A DNA stretch of 64,000 nucleotides from Glycomyces paridis. Lineage in GTDB: Bacteria; Actinomycetota; Actinomycetes; Mycobacteriales; Micromonosporaceae. Position 1 is the stretch's first letter. Every line of letters starts with the position of its first letter. This document shows positions 34,345 through 42,844 of the stretch, in pieces. The notes under the pieces were generated by a model. It did not search any database, had not been told where the DNA came from, and saw nothing but the letters and a program-made list of their open reading frames with translations. Made by a program: the position numbers and the translations under genes. Where the stretch lies: positions 41,675 through 105,674 of the forward strand of contig NZ_STGX01000023.1 of NCBI RefSeq assembly GCF_004912155.1, read 5' to 3'.

Positions 34345-37134
34345 TCACTCGTCGGGCGCGAACTCGCCCACGAGGTGGAGGATCTGGATCGCGGCCAGGC
34401 CCCACTGCGCCATGTCGTTCGTGCCGCCGTTGGGCCACCACTCGACGGTGTTGAGGGTGCCGGTGACGGTCTCGGTCTCCAGCGGCGAGTAGTCCGGCGC
34501 GTCCTTGGCGCCCCGGAACCGGTCCCAGGCCAGGCGGGCCTGCGACTCGTCGCCGGTGCGGGCGTAGACGAACGCGTTGGCGCGCGTGTAGGAGTAGAGG
34601 AACAGGTCGCCGAAGCGGCCGCCGTACTCGGCCTCCTGCTCCGCGCGGGTCGCGGTGTAGAAGCGCGAGTACTTGAGCCAGTCGGCCTCGAACGCGGGCA
34701 TGTCGACCTGCTGGATGAGTTCGGCGCAGATCTCGATGCGGCCGAAGGAGTTGGAGAGGTTGCTCCGCTCGGTCACCGGCTCGGCCTCGATCGCGTACCG
34801 GCCGGTGTCCAGGTCGTAGTCGGCCGAGCCCTGCGCGAACCCGTTGGGCTGCGCGGCGATCGTCTCCATGGTGCCCAGGACCTTGTCGCGGCAGAACTCC
34901 CAGTCGGGGCCGCGCCGCTCCCACTCGGTGAGCCAGGCCGCCGCGAGGGCCGCCCAGCTCGTCCCGAACCCGATGCCCACGGCGTTGCGGTCGGGGTTCC
35001 ACGGGTCGTCCTCGGCGCGGATCTTGCGGCCGGTGTCGAGGACGAGCGCGGTCTCCTCGCTGGAGGCGAGCGAGCGCAGCAGGTCGCCGGTGCGCTCGTC
35101 GGCGGTGAGGTAGTAGAAGTACCTGCGGTAGTTCGCGTTCGAGACGCGCACCTGCTTGGAGGAGTCGCCCCAGTGCTGGACGCCGTGCCTCGTGCCGAGC
35201 CCGGCCCAGTCGCCGGTGTGGTAGCAGTTGACCTCGCTGGTCTTGCGGGTCAGCGCCTCGGCGAAACGGAAGACGTCGGCGCGGTTGGTGTGCAGGTAGT
35301 GCATCCAGAACCACTGGTCGGGGGAGATCTCGGAGTTGTCCCACGCGTAGCCGCCGATGTCGTAGCGCCAGATGCGGCGGTCGACGTCCTTGGAGTGCAT
35401 GAAGTCGCCGAAGTCCCAGAAGCCGTACCAGTGCCGCTGGTCCTGCTCGGTCCGGTAGTGCTCGAACAGGAAGTCGAGGGTGTCCTCCACTTCGGCCTTG
35501 ACCGGGTGGGAACGGTCGACCGGCCCGAAGAGCCCGCCGAAGGCGCCCGCGGCGCTCATGTGCTCGGTCGGGGCGATGACCTGCGGCTGCGCCCGGACCG
35601 CGTCGGCCATGGCGCCGAGGCGCTCGGCCGTGGGCGTCGCCTCGACGGCCCAGAACTGGAGCTCGGTGGTGCGGGCGACGCCGTTCGGGGTGCCGAAGCC
35701 GGGCTCGTAGTCCTCGTAGGTGATCTCGAGGGCGTCGAGCTGCTCCGGGTAGGTGTCCTGGCCGAGGCCGTCGTGGTAGAAGCGCGTGTCCATCGGCTGC
35801 GCCTCGGGGGACCACATCCACACGGTCACGGTGGCCTCGTCGGTGTGGGCGTCGCGGATGTCGAGCCCGGTGGGGTGGCGCTGCCAGAAGTCCTTCATGC
35901 CGAACCCGAACCCGCCCGAAGGACCGCCGAGGTAGGCGAACCCGGAGGCGCGGCGGCCCTGGTCGACCGGAACCCACCCGTGCCCGGCCTTGGTGCGCTT
36001 GCGGATCGCGAAGCCCTCCGAGTTGAGCTGGGCCAGCGAGTAGTCGCCCCAGGCGGGAATCCAGTGCAGGCGCGTGGTGACGCGCTGGTCCCAGGTGGCC
36101 GGATCGGGGAGGGCCTGCCCGGCGATCTGCGCGTCGCGCACGGCCTGGCCGGGGTCGCGGCGCAGGCCGGTGATGCCGCGGACCGCCTCGGTGAGCTGGC
36201 CGTGGCCTTCGCCGACGAAGCGGATGTGGCGGTCGTAGAGCTCGTCGGTGAGCGCGACTTTGAAGCGCACGCCGAGGCCCGCGATGAAGGCGTCCTCGCC
36301 GTCGGAGTCGTACACGAAGGTGTGGACCATCCGGAAGGACTCGCCGCCGGCGTAGAAGTACAGGCGCACGGTGAACGGCAGCCAGGACTTGCCGCGGCCC
36401 TTGGTCCTGCGGTGGGTGCCGGTCACCTTGACGACCGCGCGCACCGGGCCGGTCTGCTCGACCTCGACGTCGTCGACCTCCGAGACGTACCGGTCCCGCG
36501 AGACCGAGCCGGTCTCGGGGTCGGGCGCCTCCTTCTGCGTGATGTTGACGAGCTGGCCGTCCTTGGCGATGGTGCGGCTGCCGCGCTTGACGTACTCGAT
36601 GAGGTCGGTGCCGGACTTGGGGAGGCGGACGGTGATGACGCCGGTGTCGACGTCGACGTGCCGCTTCGTGTCGGAGACCGAGACGGCGAACGCGGGCGCG
36701 GCCGGCTCTCCCGCGGTGAGCGTGAAGGACTCCTGCCGCGCGGCCGGGCCCACGGCGTGGCCGGTCCACTTGAGCGAGCCGTCGGGCCAGTAGGCGAGGG
36801 GCCAGGTCTGGACGGGGACGGCCGCGCCGTCGTCGCCGGTGAGCTGGAAGGCCTGGTCGCCGGGGAAGCGACCCGGGCCCCAGGGCACGCCCCAGGTCGA
36901 GCCGGGCGATTCGGCGGGGGCGCCCTCCAGCCACGTGAGCTGGACGGAGTCGGGGCCGGGGTCGGCCCCGGTCGCGCCTTGGGCGCGGGCGGGGGCACCG
37001 TCGAGGAAGGCGGCGGCAGCGGCGACGCCCGCGGTGGTCGCGAGGACGCTGCGCCGCCGCACGCCGCCGGGGGCGGTGTCCTCGGCGGCGGTGTGGTGAT
37101 GGGTGACGGGGGATTCGGGTACGGGGCCGGGCAT
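34345..37134 (-). CDS. Secreted exo-rhamnogalacturonan lyase family protein (PL26/PcRGLX-like)
   Basis: The 929-aa enzyme has a Tat signal (RRRSVLATTAGVAAAAAFL, cleavage near APARAQ). The N-terminal RIFT-barrel-like domain (about residues 62-330) shows LTWLEGAPAESPGSTWGVPWGPGRFP and VPVQTWPLAYWPDGSLKWTGHAV, the pattern of PcRGLX-like proteins. A middle beta domain and a C-terminal alpha-toroid (about 520-929; HWYGFWDFGDFMHS, GYAWDNSEISPDQWFWMHYL) follow. Known members cleave RG-I from the end by beta-elimination. GGAGG is 4 nt before ATG 37134. A TTAAATCGTTTTAA palindrome 32 nt upstream suggests LacI-type control. Family-level call is strong; activity is inferred. Confidence 0.85.
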   Translation of the reverse strand: MPGPVPESPVTHHHTAAEDTAPGGVRRRSVLATTAGVAAAAAFLDGAPARAQGATGADPGPDSVQLTWLEGAPAESPGSTWGVPWGPGRFPGDQAFQLTGDDGAAVPVQTWPLAYWPDGSLKWTGHAVGPAARQESFTLTAGEPAAPAFAVSVSDTKRHVDVDTGVITVRLPKSGTDLIEYVKRGSRTIAKDGQLVNITQKEAPDPETGSVSRDRYVSEVDDVEVEQTGPVRAVVKVTGTHRRTKGRGKSWLPFTVRLYFYAGGESFRMVHTFVYDSDGEDAFIAGLGVRFKVALTDELYDRHIRFVGEGHGQLTEAVRGITGLRRDPGQAVRDAQIAGQALPDPATWDQRVTTRLHWIPAWGDYSLAQLNSEGFAIRKRTKAGHGWVPVDQGRRASGFAYLGGPSGGFGFGMKDFWQRHPTGLDIRDAHTDEATVTVWMWSPEAQPMDTRFYHDGLGQDTYPEQLDALEITYEDYEPGFGTPNGVARTTELQFWAVEATPTAERLGAMADAVRAQPQVIAPTEHMSAAGAFGGLFGPVDRSHPVKAEVEDTLDFLFEHYRTEQDQRHWYGFWDFGDFMHSKDVDRRIWRYDIGGYAWDNSEISPDQWFWMHYLHTNRADVFRFAEALTRKTSEVNCYHTGDWAGLGTRHGVQHWGDSSKQVRVSNANYRRYFYYLTADERTGDLLRSLASSEETALVLDTGRKIRAEDDPWNPDRNAVGIGFGTSWAALAAAWLTEWERRGPDWEFCRDKVLGTMETIAAQPNGFAQGSADYDLDTGRYAIEAEPVTERSNLSNSFGRIEICAELIQQVDMPAFEADWLKYSRFYTATRAEQEAEYGGRFGDLFLYSYTRANAFVYARTGDESQARLAWDRFRGAKDAPDYSPLETETVTGTLNTVEWWPNGGTNDMAQWGLAAIQILHLVGEFAPDE

Positions 37135-37165
37135 GGTTCCTCCAGAGGATCGACGCCGGTAGGGG

Positions 37166-37179
37166 TTAAATCGTTTTAA
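37166..37179. promoter_or_regulatory. LacI-type operator TTAAATCGTTTTAA upstream of PL26-like gene
   Basis: TTAAA-N-CG-N-TTTAA inverted repeat with the central CG typical of LacI-family operators, 32 nt before the lyase start. A matching TTAAAACGATTTAC precedes the binding-protein gene at 41237. Confidence 0.7.
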
Positions 37180-37361
37180 TGACGAGCGTCGTCAATATAG
37201 CCACGCGTCGATCGATCGTCAACCCTCGGCCCCGGATGCCGGGATCGGCGGGCGCGGACGAGAACGGCCGAGAACGCCGACCCAGCGCCCCGCACAGGCC
37301 GTCGCGTCAAGCCACGATCGACACTTTCGGCGCTTTGATAGCGCGTATTACCAGGTGAAAT

Positions 37362-37381
37362 GAATCTTGTCATCTAGATTC
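37362..37381. promoter_or_regulatory. Inverted repeat GAATCT-N8-AGATTC in the PL26/PL11 gap
   Basis: A 6-bp inverted repeat lies in the most AT-rich part (37336-37400) of the 398-nt divergent gap. Its AT-rich surroundings make it a plausible promoter or operator region for the PL11 gene. Confidence 0.35.
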
Positions 37382-37486
37382 GTCTATGTTTAGATATGTG
37401 GGTCGATGCGCCCTTCCGTGTTCGCCGGAGCGGCGCCCTCCGCCCCGCGGGCCGCCTCGCGTGCGCCCTGGCGGAGCGATTTCGGT

Positions 37487-37499
37487 TTGAACGATTCAA
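37487..37499. promoter_or_regulatory. Operator-like palindrome TTGAA-CGA-TTCAA upstream of PL11 gene
   Basis: Perfect 5-bp arms around CGA, 34 nt before the rhamnogalacturonan lyase start. It is related to CTGAATCGTTTCAG at 41326 but one base shorter in the centre. Confidence 0.55.
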
Positions 37500-37532
37500 T
37501 TCTCAAGTGCAGATCCCAGGATCGAGGCAAAG

Positions 37533-39371
37533 ATGAAAACGTTTACGCGACTTCGAGTCGCCATCGCGGTGACCGGCCTCCTGGCCGGCGGCGGCGCCTT
37601 CGCCGTCAGCACCACGACCTCCCACGCCGAGGACCTCGGCGCGCAGCAGCTCGTGCGTCCGATGGAGGACCTCGGCCGCGGCGTTGTCGCGGTGCGCTCC
37701 AGCGCCACCGCCGTCCAGGTCGGCTGGCGCCTGCTGGGCCTGGACCCCGCGGGCACCGGCTTCAACGTCTACCGTTCCGCGGCCGGCGGCGCCTGGACCA
37801 AGCTCAACTCCCAGACCCTCACCGGCGGCACCAACTTCACCGACACGACCGCGAACCTCGCGCAGTCCAACGCCTACCGCGTCACCGCCGTCGTCAACGG
37901 TGCCGAACAGTCGCCCAGCGAGGCGTTCACCTTGAGCGCCGACCACGCCGAAGAGCCCGCCGTGCGCATCCCGCTGCGCGACGGCGGCGCCGTCAAGTTC
38001 GTGTGGACCGGCGACCTCGACGGCGACGGCGAGTTCGACTACGTGATCGACCGCCAGACCTCCCCGCAGTCCATCGAGGCCTACACCGGCAAGGGCGAGT
38101 TCCTGTGGGAGGTCGACCTCGGGCCCAACTCCACGAACCAGAACAACATCGAGCCCGGCTCGGCCACGATCGACGTCGGGCACAACGACGGCGTCACCGT
38201 CTACGACTTCAACTCCGACGGCTACGCCGAGGTGGCGCTGAAGATCGCCGACGGCGTGACCTTCGGCGACGGCCAGACCTGGACGCACGCGAACGACTCG
38301 CGCCAGTGGATGGCGATCCTCGACGGGCGCACCGGCGCGCTCCTGAACTACTCGAGCGTCCCCCAGGACTACCTCGGCGACGGCCCGATGGCCGCCCGCT
38401 TCGGCGTCGGCTACCTCGACGGCGTCACCCCGAGCCTGGTCGCCTACATGAAGAACCGGCGCGACGACGGCGGCTTCAACCTCATGATCGCCGCCTGGAA
38501 ATGGAGCGGGCAGAGCCTCACCCAGCAGTGGAAGTGGCTGCGCGGCGGCACCGACGCCCCCGACGGGCACAACACGCGGATCATCGACGTGGACGGCGAC
38601 GGCAGGGACGAGATCGCCGAGATCGGCTTCGTCCTCAACGGCGACGGCACCCTCCGCTACTCCCTCGCCGGGCAGGGCATCGTGCACGGCGACCGGTTCC
38701 ACATCGCCGACATGGACCCGAGCCGCCCCGGCCTGGAAGGCTACGGCGTGCAGCAGAACAACGCCAGCGGCCTGCGCGAGTACTACTACGACGCCGACAC
38801 CGGCGCGATGATCTGGCAGCACGTCCTCCCCGGCACCGGCGACATCGGCCGCGGCATGGCCGGGGACGTCGACCCGCGCTTCCCCGGCATGGAGGTCTGG
38901 TCCTTCGACGGGCTCTACAACGCCGCGTCCAACCAGCTCACCGAACCCGACACCTCCCTGCGGCCCTGGCCGCAGCTGGGCCTGTGGTGGGACGGCGACG
39001 CGACGATGGAACTGCTCAACTCCGGCAAGATCGAGAAGTGGAACCCCGCCGACCCCAGGCCCACCAACAGCCTGCCGCGCCTGGAGACGGTCGGGAACTT
39101 CGGCGCCGTGACCGCCGCGCAGGGCGGCCCGACCCTCGTCGCCGACCTCTTCGGCGACTGGCGCGAGGAGGCGGTCTACACCAACGCCGCCTTCGACGAG
39201 CTGATCATCTTCACCACCGACCGGCCCAGCGACATCCGGCTCTACACGCTCGCGCACAACCCGGCCTACCGCAACGCCATGACCCTCCACGGGTACATGC
39301 AGTCGCACCACGTCGACTACTTCCTCGGCGCGGGCATGAGCACCCCGTCCCGACCCGCCATCACCTACTGA
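37533..39371 (+). CDS. Secreted rhamnogalacturonan lyase, PL11 family
   Basis: The 612-aa exported enzyme has a Sec signal of about 32 residues (ending TSHAED). It begins RPMEDLGRGVVAVRSSATAVQVGWRLLGLDP, the standard PL11 opening, with a small FN3-like beta domain (about 45-145) followed by the eight-bladed propeller with calcium-type DGDGEFDY, DFNSDGYAEVALK and DVDGDGRDEIAE loops. PL11 enzymes (YesW/YesX) cut RG-I by beta-elimination. GAGG lies 5 nt before ATG 37533. It is divergent from the PL26-like gene; together they give internal and end-wise RG-I cleavage. Confidence 0.94.
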   Translation: MKTFTRLRVAIAVTGLLAGGGAFAVSTTTSHAEDLGAQQLVRPMEDLGRGVVAVRSSATAVQVGWRLLGLDPAGTGFNVYRSAAGGAWTKLNSQTLTGGTNFTDTTANLAQSNAYRVTAVVNGAEQSPSEAFTLSADHAEEPAVRIPLRDGGAVKFVWTGDLDGDGEFDYVIDRQTSPQSIEAYTGKGEFLWEVDLGPNSTNQNNIEPGSATIDVGHNDGVTVYDFNSDGYAEVALKIADGVTFGDGQTWTHANDSRQWMAILDGRTGALLNYSSVPQDYLGDGPMAARFGVGYLDGVTPSLVAYMKNRRDDGGFNLMIAAWKWSGQSLTQQWKWLRGGTDAPDGHNTRIIDVDGDGRDEIAEIGFVLNGDGTLRYSLAGQGIVHGDRFHIADMDPSRPGLEGYGVQQNNASGLREYYYDADTGAMIWQHVLPGTGDIGRGMAGDVDPRFPGMEVWSFDGLYNAASNQLTEPDTSLRPWPQLGLWWDGDATMELLNSGKIEKWNPADPRPTNSLPRLETVGNFGAVTAAQGGPTLVADLFGDWREEAVYTNAAFDELIIFTTDRPSDIRLYTLAHNPAYRNAMTLHGYMQSHHVDYFLGAGMSTPSRPAITY

Positions 39372-39393
39372 TCCGTTTTCCCAGCTCAGGCCT

Positions 39394-39428
39394 GCCGCGG
39401 CGGTCCGTCATACGGACCGCCGCGGCAA
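39394..39428 (+). terminator. Terminator after PL11 gene
   Basis: A perfect 16-bp stem, TGCCGCGGCGGTCCGT pairing with ACGGACCGCCGCGGCA, around a CAT loop, 23 nt after the stop codon. Confidence 0.9.
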
Positions 39429-39437
39429 GGATGACGT

Positions 39438-39465
39438 TTGCCGACCCTCGATCCGGTGATAGCGT
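39438..39465 (+). promoter_or_regulatory. Leaderless promoter of the DUF2264 gene
   Basis: TTGCCG (39438-39443) and TAGCGT (39460-39465) are 16 nt apart. The -10 ends 8 nt before GTG 39474, so transcription should begin at or next to the start codon. Confidence 0.5.
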
Positions 39466-39473
39466 GTGCCACT

Positions 39474-41165
39474 GTGACTTCGCCGCTACGGGCCTTCGGC
39501 CCGCTCGAACCGACCCGCGACGGCTGGGAATCCGCAGCCCTCGCCCTGGCCCGACCGGCCGTCGACCTCGCGTTCGCCGGACCCGACGCCATGCCGGTGA
39601 CGATGTCGAACCACTCCCACCCGGAGAACTGGTTCGAACTGCTGACCAGGCCCTTGTGGGGCCTCGCCCCCGCCGCCGACGCCGTCCCCGACGAGGTCTG
39701 GGCCGCCGTTCGCGGCGCCCTCGCCCGGGCCCTTGACCCCGACGACCCCTGGTACGTCGGCGACCCCGCCCATGCCAGCCAGCGCCTCGTGGAGGCCGCC
39801 GCGGTCGGATACGCCCTGGCCCTCGTCCCCGAACGACTATGGGAGCCCTTGGCCCCCAAAGCGAAAGACCAGATGTCGGCCTGGCTCTCGGCCGCCTACG
39901 CGACCGGCGTGGTCGACAGCAACTGGCACTACTTCCCGGTCTTCGCCGGCCACGGCCTCAAACGCCTCGGCATCGCCCACGACCCGGGCACGGCCGCCGC
40001 GCACCTCGACCGCATCGGCGAACTGACCCTCGACGACGCCGCCTTCGAGGACGGTCCGGGTGGTCGTGTGGACTACTACAATCCGTTCGCGTTCCACACC
40101 TACGCGCTCTTGCATTTCCGGCTCGGTGGTGACGACCGGTTCGTGGCGAATGCGGCCGCGTTCGCCCGCCGGTTCGGTGCCTGGTTCGGCGCCGACGGCG
40201 CCGCCGTCCCCTACGGGCGGAGCATGGGCTACCGGTTCGCCCAAGGGTCCCTGTGGTCCGCACTGGCCGCGGCCGACGTCGAAGCCGTCCCGTGGCCTGA
40301 GGCCGCCGGATACGCCCGCCGCCACCTCGAATGGTGGTGGGACAAGCCGATCCTCGACCCCGAAGGACGCCTGACCGTCGGCTACGGCTACCCCAACAAC
40401 GCCGTGGTCGAGCAGTACCTCACCGCAGGCTCACCGTGGTGGGCGATGAAGCTGTTCACCGGTCTGCTCGCCGGACCCGAGCACCCGTTCTGGACCGCCA
40501 CCCCCACCCTCCCCGGCCCTGTCGTCGCCCCGCACAAGGCCGCTCGCGCCGTCCACATCAGAGACGAGACCGGACACGTCACCCGCCTCAACGGCCAGTC
40601 GCGGCACGTCAAGATGCGCGGCAGCCGGGCGAGCTACGCGAAGTTCGCGTACTCGACCCTCGCGGGCTTCTCCCACGCCAACGCGGACCCGGGCCTGGAG
40701 GCCGCCGCGCCGGACGGCGAACTGGTGCTCTCCGAGGACGGCCTGCACTGGCGCGGGCGCGAGGGCGCCGGGGACGGCGCGGTGGACGAGTCAGGCACGG
40801 TCATTGTCGAGTGGCGGCCGTGGCCGGACGTGTCGATCACGACCACTCTCGAAGGCGCCGTGGACGGTTCGCACACCCGCGTCCACGTCGTCGAGACCGG
40901 TCGCACCCTCCACACCGGCGAAGGCGGCTGGTGCGTCCCGCTCCACGGGCGCCTCGCCGAGGCGGGGGAGGGTAGGGCGGTGGTGACCGCGGGCGGTATC
41001 CGCAGCGAGATCGCCGACCTGGACGGCGTCCGCGAGGCCGCGGTCATCGCGCCGATGCCCGGCACCCACCTGTACTGGCCGGGCACGCTCTTGCCGGTGC
41101 TGCGCGGCGTGATCGGACCGGGCCGCCACGTCCTGCGGACCCGCGTGTTCGCGGGCAGGGCGTAG
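39474..41165 (+). CDS. DUF2264 family protein, putative (alpha/alpha)6 glycan-active enzyme
   Basis: A 563-aa cytoplasmic protein without signal peptide. The N-terminal two thirds match DUF2264: NHSHPENWFELLTRPLWGLAP, VVDSNWHYFPVFAGHGLKRLG, GGRVDYYNPFAFHTYALL, VPYGRSMGYRFAQGSLWSAL and YGYPNNAVVEQYLTAGSPWWAMKLF, an alpha-helical toroid rich in conserved aromatic and acidic residues. The C terminus is a beta domain with RLNGQSRHVKMRGSRASYAKFAYSTLAGF. The family recurs in pectin and glycosaminoglycan loci; its location here suggests action on imported RG-I products, perhaps unsaturated or uronic residues. The precise reaction is unknown. Confidence 0.85.
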   Translation: MTSPLRAFGPLEPTRDGWESAALALARPAVDLAFAGPDAMPVTMSNHSHPENWFELLTRPLWGLAPAADAVPDEVWAAVRGALARALDPDDPWYVGDPAHASQRLVEAAAVGYALALVPERLWEPLAPKAKDQMSAWLSAAYATGVVDSNWHYFPVFAGHGLKRLGIAHDPGTAAAHLDRIGELTLDDAAFEDGPGGRVDYYNPFAFHTYALLHFRLGGDDRFVANAAAFARRFGAWFGADGAAVPYGRSMGYRFAQGSLWSALAAADVEAVPWPEAAGYARRHLEWWWDKPILDPEGRLTVGYGYPNNAVVEQYLTAGSPWWAMKLFTGLLAGPEHPFWTATPTLPGPVVAPHKAARAVHIRDETGHVTRLNGQSRHVKMRGSRASYAKFAYSTLAGFSHANADPGLEAAAPDGELVLSEDGLHWRGREGAGDGAVDESGTVIVEWRPWPDVSITTTLEGAVDGSHTRVHVVETGRTLHTGEGGWCVPLHGRLAEAGEGRAVVTAGGIRSEIADLDGVREAAVIAPMPGTHLYWPGTLLPVLRGVIGPGRHVLRTRVFAGRA

Positions 41166-41192
41166 CGCCCGCCGAAAAGGCGCGGCGGGACC

Positions 41193-41222
41193 TTGACAGT
41201 GCTGGAAAGCGCGTTCTAGGGT
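41193..41222 (+). promoter_or_regulatory. Promoter of the orphan binding-protein gene
   Basis: TTGACA (41193-41198), an 18-nt spacer and TAGGGT (41217-41222) predict a start near 41229, leaving a 200-nt leader that contains two operator-like palindromes. Confidence 0.55.
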
Positions 41223-41236
41223 GATGCAACGAAAAG

Positions 41237-41250
41237 TTAAAACGATTTAC
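41237..41250. promoter_or_regulatory. LacI-type operator TTAAAACGATTTAC
   Basis: Almost the reverse complement of the TTAAATCGTTTTAA site at 37166, placed just downstream of the predicted transcript start of the binding-protein gene, a position suited to repression. Confidence 0.65.
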
Positions 41251-41325
41251 CTCCCTGGTTCCGACGAATCGCCGCCGCTCGCGGCGACACGTCGGCCCCA
41301 GTCCGGTCCGGCGACGGTCCGACAA

Positions 41326-41339
41326 CTGAATCGTTTCAG
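41326..41339. promoter_or_regulatory. LacI-type operator CTGAATCGTTTCAG
   Basis: Perfect CTGAA-N-CG-N-TTCAG inverted repeat in the leader of the binding-protein gene, 90 nt downstream of the preceding operator. The two sites could allow looping. Confidence 0.6.
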
Positions 41340-41429
41340 GTCGGCTCCGGCGCACCCCCGCGCCGGCGCCGACCCGAACCCGACGACCCGCGGACGCGGG
41401 ACCCCTTGCACGAGAAGGAGCAATCAACG

Positions 41430-42725
41430 ATGATGCGCGACCCCTACCGGCTCCGCCGCCGGTCCCTGCTCACCGGCGCCTCCGCCGCGGCCGTGGTCGG
41501 TGCGGCCGCCGCCTGCGGCGACGAGGGCCCCGCCGGCACCGCCGACGACCCGATCGAGATCAGCTTCGAGTGGTGGGGCGACGAGGCGCGGGCCGAGGTC
41601 ACCCAGAAGGCCGTCGACCTGTTCCACGAGAAGAACGCCGGCATCAAGGTCACCACCAACTTCGCCGACTACCCCGCCTACTGGGAGAGCCTGACCGGCC
41701 GCATGGCCTCGCGCGACCTGCCCGACGTCTTCCAGATGGACTACCCGCGCCTGCGCCAGTTCGGCGGCTCCGGGATGCTCCTGCCCCTCGAAGGGGTGGT
41801 CGACACCGCCGACTTCCGCGACGGCGTCCTCGACACCGCCGTCCTCGACGGCGAGCTCGTCGCCGTCCCCGTGGGCACCAACGTCTTCGGCCTCATCTAC
41901 CGCCCCGACTGGTTCGAGGAGGCGGCGATCGCCGTCCCCGAGGCCGGGTACACCTGGGACGACTACGCCGAACTCATCCGCACCCTCACCGGCACCCTCG
42001 GCGAGGGCCGCTGGGGCGGCGGCGACTGGACCGGCTCCTACCTGCTCGCCGAACTGTGGCTGCGCCAGCAGGGCGGCAGCTTCTACTCCGACGACGCCGC
42101 GGCCCTGAACTTCACCCGCGAGCAGCTCGTGGAGTGGTGGAGCATCGCCGCGCCCCTCGTGGAGGACGGCGCGGTCCCCTCGCCCGAGGAGGCCGCCGCC
42201 GAGAACGCGCCCGGCGTCGCCGCGGGCACCGTCGCCACCGAGATGCGCTGGGACACCGCGATCAACGGCTACTGGGCCACCGTGACCGACACCGGCGGCG
42301 AACTCGGGATCATCCCCCCGCCCACCGCCGACCCCGCCAACCTCGCCCTTCACCTGCGGCCCTCGATGCAGTTCGTCATCGCCGCGAACTCCGAGCAGGC
42401 CGAGGCCAGCGCCAAGCTCATCGAATTCCTCCTCGGCGACCCCGAGGCGGCCGTGATCCTCGGGACCAACCGCGGCATCCCCTCCACCAAGACGGCCCTG
42501 GCGAGCGTCGAACTCGACGAGCCCTCGCAGGTCGTCACCGACTACGAGGCCACCGTCGAGCAGCACCTCGCCGACGCCCCGGTGGTGCCGCCCGCGGCCG
42601 CCGGCGCGATCGAGGCCAAGTTCACCGAGATCTACGAGCAGGTCCAGTACGCCGCCATGACGCCCGCCGAGGCCGCCGACCTCTTCTTCACCGAAGCCGA
42701 GACGCTCTTCGCCTCGGAGCAGTGA
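41430..42725 (+). CDS. Orphan sugar ABC transporter substrate-binding lipoprotein (Tat)
   Basis: Family 1 solute-binding protein of 431 aa. A twin-arginine signal (LRRRSLLTGASAAAVVGAAAAC) ends in a lipobox Cys. The core begins ISFEWWGDEARAEVTQKAVDLFHEKNAGI and includes DVFQMDYPRLRQFGGSG and LIYRPDWFEEAAIAVPEAGYTWDDY, typical of CUT1 receptors. ATG 41430 has AAGGAG 9 nt upstream. No permease genes adjoin it, so it must use permeases elsewhere, possibly those at 26.7-28.4 kb. Two LacI-type palindromes precede it and a LacI gene follows. Confidence 0.9.
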   Translation: MMRDPYRLRRRSLLTGASAAAVVGAAAACGDEGPAGTADDPIEISFEWWGDEARAEVTQKAVDLFHEKNAGIKVTTNFADYPAYWESLTGRMASRDLPDVFQMDYPRLRQFGGSGMLLPLEGVVDTADFRDGVLDTAVLDGELVAVPVGTNVFGLIYRPDWFEEAAIAVPEAGYTWDDYAELIRTLTGTLGEGRWGGGDWTGSYLLAELWLRQQGGSFYSDDAAALNFTREQLVEWWSIAAPLVEDGAVPSPEEAAAENAPGVAAGTVATEMRWDTAINGYWATVTDTGGELGIIPPPTADPANLALHLRPSMQFVIAANSEQAEASAKLIEFLLGDPEAAVILGTNRGIPSTKTALASVELDEPSQVVTDYEATVEQHLADAPVVPPAAAGAIEAKFTEIYEQVQYAAMTPAEAADLFFTEAETLFASEQ

Positions 42726-42740
42726 CCCCGCCCCCGTGAA

Positions 42741-42776
42741 CGACGCGGGGTCGGCCGCCCGGCCGACCCCGCGTCG
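42741..42776 (+). terminator. Terminator after binding-protein gene
   Basis: A perfect 16-bp stem, CGACGCGGGGTCGGCC with GGCCGACCCCGCGTCG, around a GCCC loop. Confidence 0.9.
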
Positions 42777-42844
42777 ACGTTCCCGGGAACACCGGCGATC
42801 ATTGTTTCTGTAACCGTTATACGTTTCGACCTAAGGCAGGCCAC

